From an uncultured Collinsella sp. (GTDB lineage: Bacteria; Actinomycetota; Coriobacteriia; Coriobacteriales; Coriobacteriaceae), in assembly GCA_900541135.1 (NCBI GenBank), contig UQIG01000014.1:1-51578 (forward strand): a stretch of DNA of 51,578 nucleotides, in the 5' to 3' direction. A model generated the notes under the pieces. That model was not told the DNA's origin and did not search any database. It was given only the letters and a program-made list of their open reading frames with translations. Both the position numbers and the translations under genes were made by a program. Positions 16,043 through 23,050 of the stretch are shown one piece after another; position 1 is the first letter of the stretch; each line of letters starts with the position of its first letter.

Positions 16043-18873
16043 TGGCTGCCAAACTCATCGATCTTTCCTTTACGCTCAACGGCCGTAAGGTCAAGGTTCA
16101 GATTGCCCCCGACACCATGCTCTTTGCGCTGTTGCGCGAGCAGGGTTGCGCGTCGGTGCGCTGCGCCTGCGAGACTACCAACTGCGGCCTGTGCACGGTG
16201 TGGCTCGACGGCGACCCGGTGCTGAGCTGCTCGGTTCCCGCCGCCCGTGTTGAGGGCCGCTCCATCACCACACTCGAGGGTCTCAAGGCCGAGTCTGAGG
16301 CGCTGACCCGCGCAATGGCTGCCGAAGGCGCCGAGCAGTGCGGTTTTTGCGCTCCCGGCCTCATCATGAACGTGCTGGCGCTTGCCCGCGCTGCCAAGGA
16401 GGACCCGAGCCTCGTCGCCACGCGCGAGGAGCTCTCGCGCCAGCTCGCCGGCAACCTCTGCCGTTGCAGCGGCTACGAGAGCCAGTTGCGCGCCATCGTG
16501 CGCTTCCTCAACGAGTCCGGCGTGCAGGTGGGCTTTGAGATGCCCGAGCTGCCGGTCAACGACACCAGTTCTGACGGCGTCTCCTATAAGCAGATCACTC
16601 ATAAGCAGCCCAAGAAGGACTCGAAGGCCCTGCTCGAGGGGCGTCCCGTCTACACGGGCGACCTGGTGCCCGCCGGCGCCCTGATCGTCAAGCTCAAGCG
16701 CAGCCCCTATGCCCGCGCCAAGATCCGCTCCATCGATACGTCGCGCGCCCTGAAGGTGCCCGGCGTCGTGGGCGTCTACACCTACGAGGACGTGCCCAAG
16801 CGCCGCTTTACCATCGCCGGCCAGAGCTATCCGCAGCCTTCGCCTTACGACCGCCTGATTCTCGAGAACCTCGTCCGTTACCAAAACGAGGAGGTGGCGA
16901 TCGTCGCCGCCGAGACCGAGGAGGCCGCCGACAAGGCGCTCAAGCTCATCAAGGTCGACTACGAGGTGCTTGAGCCCCTGCTCGACTTTACCAAGGCACT
17001 CGATAACGACATCGTGGTTCACCCCGAGGGCGACGTGACCTTTATGTTTCCGCAGGGCGGCGACGTTGCTCGTAACCTGGTGTGCAGCGGTACCAGCGAT
17101 TTTGGCGATCTTGATGAGGCGTTCGCCCAGAGCGACATCGTCTTCACCCGCACCTACACCAGCCAGGCCACGCAGACCGCACCCATGGAGACCTTTCGCG
17201 CCTTCGCGACGACCGACGCGTTCGGGCGTATCTCGGTGACCACCTCTACGCAGGTGCCCTTCCACGTGCGCCGCATGGTCGCGCAGTCGCTCGACATCCC
17301 GCAGTCGCAGGTGCAGGTCATTAAGCCGCGCATCGGCGGCGGCTTTGGCTCCAAGCAGACGGGTTGCTGCGAGATCTTCGTTGCGTTTGTGACCCAGCAG
17401 ACCGGCCGTCCGAGCTACTGCTGCTATACCCGCGAGGAGACCATCACCGCGGGCAACTCGCGCCACCAGATGCAGATGACCGTTAAGCTGGGCGCCATGA
17501 ACGACGGCACCATCACGGCCATCGATCTGCATACGCTGTCCAACGCCGGGGCCTATGGCGAGCATGCCACCACGACGATCGGCCTCTCGGGCCACAAGAG
17601 CCTGCCCATCTACAACCACGTGAAGGCGAGCCGCTTTAGCTGGGACGCCGTCTACACCAATACCAACCGCGGCGGCGCGTATCGCGGTTACGGTGCCACC
17701 CAGGGTCAGTTTGCCGTGGAGAGCGCTGTCAACGAGCTCGCCGACATGCTGCACATGGACCCCGCCGACCTGCGCCTTAAGAACATCGTGCGCGAGGGCG
17801 AGATCATGCCGCAGTACTACAACGAGAAGCTCAACGCCTGCGCGCTCGACCGCTGCCTGCTGCGCGCGATGGACATGATCGGCTGGCGCGACAAGCCGCT
17901 GGCCGTGGACCTGGGCGACCGCGTGCGCGCCCTGGGCTGCGCGCTTACCATGCAGGGCTCGGGCATCTCCAACGTGGATATCGCCGGCATCGACATGCGC
18001 CTTGAAGAGGACGGCTTCATTACCATTGGCACCGGCGCCACCGATAACGGCATGGGCGTCGACACGATCCTGGCGCAGATTGCCGCCGAGGAGCTGGGCG
18101 TGGAGAGTTCGCTGATCGTGGTGCGCGGCGTAGACACCGACGTGTCGCCGTTCGACGCCGGCTCGTACGCGAGCTCGGGCACGTACGTGACGGGCCTGGC
18201 AGCCAAGAACGCCGCGACCGAGCTGCGCGAGAAGATCTGCGCCAAGGCCGCCCAGATGTGGGACGTGGACGCCGCCGACGTGGTCTTCGACGGCCAGTAC
18301 GTGCGCCTGTCCGACGAGCGTGCCGCGCGCGAGCAGAACCGCTACCTCACGCTGCGCGACTTTGCCAACCTGTGCGTCAAGAACATTGCGGGCGGCGACG
18401 CGCTCACCTCGCATGCCTCTGCCTGCCTGCCCGTTTCGCCCCCGCCGTTTATGGCCGGCATTGCCGAGGTCGAGGTCGACAAGGCCACCGGCAAGGTGAC
18501 TGTGGTGGACTACGCGGCGGCCGTCGACTGCGGCACTGTGATCAACGAGGCGCTCGCGCGCGTCCAGGCCGAGGGCGGCATTGCCCAGGGTATCGGCCAC
18601 GCGCTCTACGAGATTGTCGAGCACGACGACCGCGGTCGCCTGCGCACCGGCAACTTTATGAGCTACAAGCTGCCCACGCGTCTGGATATCGGCAGTATTC
18701 GCGTGGCCTTTGAGCCGAGCTACGAGCCGACGGGCCCGTTTGGCGCCAAGTCGATCGGCGAGGTCGTCATCAACACGCCGCTCGCCGCCGTGGCCTCGGC
18801 CGTGGCGCACGCCACCGGACATCAGGTCCGCTCGCTGCCCATCACGCCCGAGAAGGCCCTGCTGGGGGAGTAG
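16042..18873 (+). CDS. Xanthine dehydrogenase-family molybdenum hydroxylase, fused 2Fe-2S and Mo-binding subunit
   Basis: A 943-residue fusion. Residues 1-165 hold two 2Fe-2S domains: plant-ferredoxin type CETTNCGLC with a later Cys, then CGFCAPG and CRCSGY. Residues about 190-943 are the molybdopterin-cytosine-dinucleotide hydroxylase part, with GGGFGSK at about 432-438, RGGAYRGYG at about 543-551 and GAKSIGE near 902-908, whose Glu is the expected catalytic base. In common xdhABC operons these parts are separate; fusion of the 2Fe-2S domains to the Mo subunit is typical of the selenium-dependent hydroxylases described near orphan selD genes. A selenium-dependent purine-type hydroxylase is therefore plausible with sel genes nearby, but no YqeB/YqeC-type partner is seen. 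The substrate is unknown. Confidence 0.87.
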   Translation: MAAKLIDLSFTLNGRKVKVQIAPDTMLFALLREQGCASVRCACETTNCGLCTVWLDGDPVLSCSVPAARVEGRSITTLEGLKAESEALTRAMAAEGAEQCGFCAPGLIMNVLALARAAKEDPSLVATREELSRQLAGNLCRCSGYESQLRAIVRFLNESGVQVGFEMPELPVNDTSSDGVSYKQITHKQPKKDSKALLEGRPVYTGDLVPAGALIVKLKRSPYARAKIRSIDTSRALKVPGVVGVYTYEDVPKRRFTIAGQSYPQPSPYDRLILENLVRYQNEEVAIVAAETEEAADKALKLIKVDYEVLEPLLDFTKALDNDIVVHPEGDVTFMFPQGGDVARNLVCSGTSDFGDLDEAFAQSDIVFTRTYTSQATQTAPMETFRAFATTDAFGRISVTTSTQVPFHVRRMVAQSLDIPQSQVQVIKPRIGGGFGSKQTGCCEIFVAFVTQQTGRPSYCCYTREETITAGNSRHQMQMTVKLGAMNDGTITAIDLHTLSNAGAYGEHATTTIGLSGHKSLPIYNHVKASRFSWDAVYTNTNRGGAYRGYGATQGQFAVESAVNELADMLHMDPADLRLKNIVREGEIMPQYYNEKLNACALDRCLLRAMDMIGWRDKPLAVDLGDRVRALGCALTMQGSGISNVDIAGIDMRLEEDGFITIGTGATDNGMGVDTILAQIAAEELGVESSLIVVRGVDTDVSPFDAGSYASSGTYVTGLAAKNAATELREKICAKAAQMWDVDAADVVFDGQYVRLSDERAAREQNRYLTLRDFANLCVKNIAGGDALTSHASACLPVSPPPFMAGIAEVEVDKATGKVTVVDYAAAVDCGTVINEALARVQAEGGIAQGIGHALYEIVEHDDRGRLRTGNFMSYKLPTRLDIGSIRVAFEPSYEPTGPFGAKSIGEVVINTPLAAVASAVAHATGHQVRSLPITPEKALLGE

Positions 18874-18915
18874 GCGAGGAGCCGCTGTATCTGCTCTTTG
18901 CCTAGCCCGGGGAAA

Positions 18916-18951
18916 CTGCAGCCCACTTTTCGACCGAATTGTGGGCTGCAG
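18916..18951 (+). terminator. Hairpin behind the molybdenum hydroxylase operon
   Basis: CTGCAGCCCAC and its exact complement GTGGGCTGCAG (11 bp) enclose a 14-nt loop, 42 bases after the stop. No U-tract follows, so termination is likely from position but not certain. Confidence 0.55.
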
Positions 18952-18965
18952 AGGATAGCCGATGG

Positions 18966-19002
18966 GGGTAGCTAAAAAAGCCCCGTCCCAAATTAGCTAC
19001 CC
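18966..19002. repeat. CCCCGTCCCAAAT palindrome repeat, copy 1
   Basis: Ten-base ends GGGTAGCTAA and TTAGCTACCC are exact complements around the asymmetric centre AAAAGCCCCGTCCCAAA. The same centre recurs at 27452-27483 (reverse orientation), 28851-28882 (reverse), 28930-28962 and 29255-29289. Confidence 0.8.
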
Positions 19003-19098
19003 TGTTCCGCTGTAACTCGTGGTGAGGTCGTGAGCCTGTAAAAGGTGTGCGTGCGCTTGTCGTTCGTATCTGCTATCATTCCTAGTCTGTGCGCTCAT

Positions 19099-19182
19099 GC
19101 GGGCGTGGCGGAATTGGTAGACGCGCCAGATTTAGGTTCTGGTGGGATTCCCGTGAAGGTTCGAGTCCTTTCGCCCGCACCA
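19099..19182 (+). tRNA. tRNA-Leu (anticodon UAG)
   Basis: An 84-nt class II tRNA. Acceptor GCGGGCG pairs with CGCCCGC, followed by discriminator A and encoded CCA. The anticodon stem CCAGA/TCTGG holds loop TTTAGGT with anticodon TAG. The variable arm is long and the T loop is TTCGAGT, both as in tRNA-Leu. A possible -10 (TATCAT) lies about 30 bases upstream without a clear -35. Confidence 0.96.
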
Positions 19183-19273
19183 ACGCACCAGCGTCGGCCT
19201 CGGCCGTCGCGACTCTTTGTTGCATAAAGGTACCAGCACCTCAGATAAGCTGGGCAGTATGAGGAGGAACGTG

Positions 19274-20572
19274 TTGAACATCACCGCTTCTGACGTCAAG
19301 GACGCCAAGCTCACCGCTACGGTCACCATCCCGGCCGCCGACGTCGACGCCGCGATCAAGAAGGCCTACAAGGACACCGCCAAGAAGTACCGCTTCCCGG
19401 GCTTCCGCGCCGGCAAGGCTCCCCGTCCGGTCATCGACTCCGCACTTGGCGCCGAGGCTACCCTCGCTCAGGCCACCAACGACCTGATCGCCGCCAACGA
19501 GCCCGCCGTCCTCAACGAGCTGGACATCGTCCCCACCAAGAACGGTGACTACAAGGACCTCGACCTCGCCAAGGATCACGAGGACTACACCTACACCGTC
19601 GAGTTCTCCCTGCGTCCCGCCGCTGAGCTCTCCTCCTTCGACGCTGTCGAGATCGAGATGCCCCCTGCGGAGGTCACCGAGTCCGAGATCAACAACCAGG
19701 TTGAGATGCTCCTCAACTACCGTGCCACCTTCGAGGACGTCGAGGGTCGCGCCGTCGAGGCCGAGGACTACGTTACCGTCGACCTCAAGGCCGTCGAGAA
19801 CGCCGACAACTTTGCCGCCGAGGGCCGTATGCTCATCGCCGGTAGCGACAGCAACCCCAAGGAGTTCAACGAGGCCCTGATCGGCGCTAACGTTGACGAC
19901 GTCAAGACCGTCACCTGGACCGACGAGGTCGAAGAGGGCGAGGAGGCCGAGACCCACACCGTCGAGGTCACCGTCAAGGGCATCAAGGCCCGCAACACCC
20001 CCGAGCTCACCGACGAGCTCGTCAAGTCCGACTTTGGCTTCGACAGCATCGACGCTATGCGCGACGCCATCAAGATCGAGATCGAGCAGGACAAGGCTTC
20101 CCGCCTCCCGGCGGAGAAGGAGAACCGTTGCGTCTCCGCTCTCGCCGAGCGCCTGCAGCTCGACGAGATGGATGCCGACTACGAGCAGTCCGTCTTTGAG
20201 GAGCTTGGCCAGAACTTCCTGTCCAACCTCGCTGCCCGCGGCATGACCCTGGACACCTGGCTGCCCGCTTCCGGCCTGACCATGGAGCAGTTCATCGGCG
20301 ACCTGCACAAGCAGGCCAACGACGTTGCCCGTGAGTCCCTGGCTCTGGACGCCCTCGCCCGCGAGCTCAAGATCGAGGTCACCGAGGATGACATCAACGC
20401 TGAGTTCGAGAAGGCCGGCGTCAAGGACGTCGAGGCTTCCAAGGCCGAGTTCATCGCCGATGGCCGCATGCCTGCCGTCCGTGAGTCCATCCGTCGTTCC
20501 AAGGCCGTCGACCACCTGGTCGAGAACGCCAAGGTGACCGAGGTCGACGAGACCGCCAAGGACGCCGAGTAA
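19274..20572 (+). CDS. tig: Trigger factor (ribosome-associated chaperone)
   Basis: Binds L23 at the ribosome exit tunnel and shields nascent chains. About 432 residues. The ribosome-binding signature FPGFRAGKAPRPVI lies at about 38-51 in the N-terminal domain; a PPIase-like domain follows at about 150-230 (EDYVTVDLKAVE), and a long helical C-terminal chaperone domain ends in acidic residues. The start is a judgement: AGGAGG at 19262-19267 sits 6 bases before a TTG at 19274 and 3 bases before a GTG at 19271. TTG gives the best spacing and a family-like MNITASDV N-terminus. It stands upstream of clpP and clpX, the common bacterial order. Confidence 0.93.
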   Translation: MNITASDVKDAKLTATVTIPAADVDAAIKKAYKDTAKKYRFPGFRAGKAPRPVIDSALGAEATLAQATNDLIAANEPAVLNELDIVPTKNGDYKDLDLAKDHEDYTYTVEFSLRPAAELSSFDAVEIEMPPAEVTESEINNQVEMLLNYRATFEDVEGRAVEAEDYVTVDLKAVENADNFAAEGRMLIAGSDSNPKEFNEALIGANVDDVKTVTWTDEVEEGEEAETHTVEVTVKGIKARNTPELTDELVKSDFGFDSIDAMRDAIKIEIEQDKASRLPAEKENRCVSALAERLQLDEMDADYEQSVFEELGQNFLSNLAARGMTLDTWLPASGLTMEQFIGDLHKQANDVARESLALDALARELKIEVTEDDINAEFEKAGVKDVEASKAEFIADGRMPAVRESIRRSKAVDHLVENAKVTEVDETAKDAE

Positions 20573-20648
20573 TTCTCGCCACCTTGCCCGCGAGCGCATG
20601 GGTGCGCCCGTGATGGGGTAAAGTTATACACCGGTTATCCGGTTGCTT

Positions 20649-20693
20649 CGTACGGTGCCAGCCAATGCATAGCATGCGGGCACCGTACGTTTA
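20649..20693 (+). terminator. Terminator-like hairpin between tig and clpP
   Basis: CGTACGGTGCC (20649-20659) and GGCACCGTACG (20679-20689) are exact complements, followed by TTTAT. The 19-nt loop itself contains a small ATGCAT/GCAT fold. It would separate tig from clpPX. Confidence 0.6.
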
Positions 20694-20735
20694 TCTAGAA
20701 CCAATTTGGTCCGCAAGAGAGAAATGGAGATGCGT

Positions 20736-21356
20736 ATGATCGCCAAGTTCGATTCCGCCCTCGTGCCATACGTTATCGAGCAGACGCCGCGCGGCGAGCG
20801 CAGCTACGATATCTATTCGCGCCTGCTCAACGACCGCATCATCTTCTTGGGCGAGGAGATCAACTCCGTCAGCGCCAACCTGGTCGTTGCCCAGCTGCTG
20901 CATCTTGAGAGCCAGGATGCCGAGAAGGATATCTCGCTCTACATCAATTCGCCCGGTGGCGAGGTCTACTCCGGCCTGGCGATTCTTGACACTATGAACT
21001 TCATCAAGCCGCAGGTCTCCACCATCTGCGTCGGTATGGCCGCGTCCATGGCCGCCGTGCTGCTTTCGGCCGGCGCTAAGGGCAAGCGCTTCTGCCTGCC
21101 GCACTCCAAGGTCATGATTCACCAGCCCAGCGGCGGTGCCCAGGGTCAGCAGACCGAGATCGAGATCGTGGCCGAGGAGATCAAGAAGACTCGCCGCGAG
21201 CTCAACCAGATCCTGTCCGACGCCTCGGGTCAGCCCATCGAGAAGGTCCAGGCCGACACCGAGCGCGACAACTACCTGACCGCTGCCGAGGCCCTCGACT
21301 ACGGCCTGATCGACCGTATCGTCACCTCACGCGATCTCGCCGCGAAGGACGCCTAG
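20736..21356 (+). CDS. clpP: ATP-dependent Clp protease proteolytic subunit ClpP
   Basis: Serine peptidase forming the tetradecameric barrel that degrades substrates unfolded by ClpX. It has 206 residues, the usual length. The catalytic triad is visible: Ser104 in GMAASMAAVL, His129 in HSKVMIHQP and Asp174 in QADTERD. INSPGGEVYSGLAI is the usual oxyanion-strand motif. The ATG at 20736 was chosen because GGAG lies 6 bases upstream; ATGs at 20724 and 20730 are alternatives. It ends one base before the clpX start, so the two are one operon. Confidence 0.96.
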   Translation: MIAKFDSALVPYVIEQTPRGERSYDIYSRLLNDRIIFLGEEINSVSANLVVAQLLHLESQDAEKDISLYINSPGGEVYSGLAILDTMNFIKPQVSTICVGMAASMAAVLLSAGAKGKRFCLPHSKVMIHQPSGGAQGQQTEIEIVAEEIKKTRRELNQILSDASGQPIEKVQADTERDNYLTAAEALDYGLIDRIVTSRDLAAKDA

Positions 21357-21357
21357 G

Positions 21358-22764
21358 ATGGCAGGTAACATGCAGGACAACTTTGACGAGAACGGCAACC
21401 CCATCCGCTGCTCCTTCTGCGGAAAAGAGCAGGGCCAGGTTCGTCGCCTCGTAAAGGGCCCGACCAACATCTTTATCTGTGACGAGTGCGTCGCCGCCTG
21501 CTCCGAGATCTTGGAGGAGTCGCTTGCTTCGGACTTTATGGACGCTGCCCGCAACGGCAAGCTGCCGGGCTTCCTCAACGACCACGGCCAGGCTGCCGGG
21601 CAGCCCTCTATGGACCCCGAGGCCGAGGGCTTTGAGCTCGAGGACGACCGCCAGGTCATCACGCATGTGCCGACGCCGCACGAGATCTATGACGAGCTTT
21701 CGGCCTATGTTATGGGTCAGGAGGACGCCAAGCGCGCCATGTCGGTGGCCGTGTACAACCACTATCGCCGCGTGATCGAGGGCGGCGCCGCTCTTTCGGC
21801 CTTTGACGACGGCTTGGACTCGCAACTCGACGATGATATGGATGAGGTGGAGCTCGCCAAGTCCAACATCCTGCTGCTCGGTCCCACCGGTACCGGCAAG
21901 ACCCTGTTGGCCCAGACGCTCGCGCGCATCCTCGAGGTGCCGTTTGCCATCGCCGATGCCACTGCGCTTACCGAGGCCGGCTACGTGGGTGAGGACGTGG
22001 AGAACATCCTGCTCAAGCTCATCAACGCCGCCGATGGCGACATCGAGCGCGCTCAGGTGGGCATTATCTACGTGGACGAGATTGACAAGATCGCCCGCAA
22101 GGCCGAGAACCTCTCCATTACCCGCGATGTTTCGGGCGAGGGCGTTCAGCAGGCGCTGCTTAAGATTCTTGAGGGCACGGTGGCAAGCGTTCCGCCCACC
22201 GGCGGCCGCAAGCATCCCCAGCAGGAGCTGCTCCAGATCGACACGACGAACATCCTGTTTATCTGCGGCGGTGCCTTTGTGGGTTTGGACAAGATTATTG
22301 CCGATCGCGTGGGCAACAAGGGCGTGGGCTTTAACTCTGAGATCGCCGGCCCCACTTCGGTCGACGAGAACGACCTGCTGCGTCAGGTGCTCCCGCAGGA
22401 CCTCAACGCCTTTGGCATGATTCCCGAGTTCGTGGGCCGTACGCCCGTTGTCACCCAGACGCAGGCGCTCGACGAGGACGACCTGGTGTCGATCCTGACC
22501 GAGCCCAAGAACGCCGTGGTGCGTCAGTACCGCAAGATGTTCCAGCTCGAGGACGTCGATCTTGAGTTTGAGGACGCGGCCCTGCACGAGATCGCTCGCA
22601 TGGCGCTCGCCCGCAAGACCGGCGCCCGCGGCCTGCGTTCCATCTGCGAGGACGTGCTGCAGCAGACGATGTTCGACCTGCCCAGCGAGGAGGGTGTCGC
22701 CAAGGTCATCGTGACCGAAGCCTCCGTAAAGGGCGAAGAGCAGCCCCAGCGCATCTACGGCTAG
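21358..22764 (+). CDS. clpX: ATP-dependent Clp protease ATP-binding subunit ClpX
   Basis: AAA+ unfoldase that feeds ClpP. It has 468 residues, slightly longer than E. coli ClpX (424). The N-terminal zinc-binding dimerisation domain has Cys18, Cys21, Cys41 and Cys44. Walker A is GPTGTGKT at about 176-183 and Walker B IIYVDEIDKI at about 236-245; the pore loop GYVGED and the sensor region VGRTPVV follow. An insertion of about 30 residues after AVYNHYRRV, rich in Asp (FDDGLDSQLDDDMDEVE), accounts for some of the extra length. The start is directly behind the clpP stop. Confidence 0.97.
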   Translation: MAGNMQDNFDENGNPIRCSFCGKEQGQVRRLVKGPTNIFICDECVAACSEILEESLASDFMDAARNGKLPGFLNDHGQAAGQPSMDPEAEGFELEDDRQVITHVPTPHEIYDELSAYVMGQEDAKRAMSVAVYNHYRRVIEGGAALSAFDDGLDSQLDDDMDEVELAKSNILLLGPTGTGKTLLAQTLARILEVPFAIADATALTEAGYVGEDVENILLKLINAADGDIERAQVGIIYVDEIDKIARKAENLSITRDVSGEGVQQALLKILEGTVASVPPTGGRKHPQQELLQIDTTNILFICGGAFVGLDKIIADRVGNKGVGFNSEIAGPTSVDENDLLRQVLPQDLNAFGMIPEFVGRTPVVTQTQALDEDDLVSILTEPKNAVVRQYRKMFQLEDVDLEFEDAALHEIARMALARKTGARGLRSICEDVLQQTMFDLPSEEGVAKVIVTEASVKGEEQPQRIYG

Positions 22765-22785
22765 ACCTGCCTAAAACGTGTTTGC

Positions 22786-22822
22786 AAATAGCCTCCGGCC
22801 ACCCGCGGTCGGAGGCTATTTT
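22786..22822 (+). terminator. Rho-independent terminator after clpX
   Basis: AAATAGCCTCCG pairs with CGGAGGCTATTT around a 12-nt loop and runs into TTTATAT, 22 bases after the clpX stop. Confidence 0.88.
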
Positions 22823-22915
22823 ATATATGCGCAATAACCCCAACTACCTGTGTTATTCTGTGTGTTTGTTTAAGCCTCAGCGAAGTCATATCAGACTGAA
22901 GTAATCGATACCTAA

Positions 22916-23030
22916 GGGGAGGAATGTAGGCCCGATTTTCGTAGATTCCGCACGAGCCGAAGACCACTTAATGTGGTCTTCGCGCGAGCCAGGACTTGAC
23001 CGAGCGAAAATCGGGCCTACATTCCTCCCC
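22916..23030. repeat. Long-armed inverted-repeat element, family A copy 1 (before valS)
   Basis: Perfect 26-bp arms at 22916-22941 and 23005-23030 enclose about 63 nt that contain an inner hairpin (CGAAGACCAC-TTAAT-GTGGTCTTCG, 22958-22982). The right arm ends 20 bases before the valS start. A second copy, in opposite orientation, follows valS at 25763-25870; the two share the core but not the arms. Confidence 0.85.
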
Positions 23031-23050
23031 GGCGGGACAGGGAGAGATAT

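Noticed and set aside
16039..18822. A 927-codon open frame on the minus strand opposite the molybdenum hydroxylase
   Set aside because: Shadow frame caused by high GC third positions; the plus-strand protein has all family motifs.
22831..23050. T-box leader upstream of valS
   Set aside because: No T-box consensus, specifier loop or antiterminator was found; the structure there is the long-armed repeat element.
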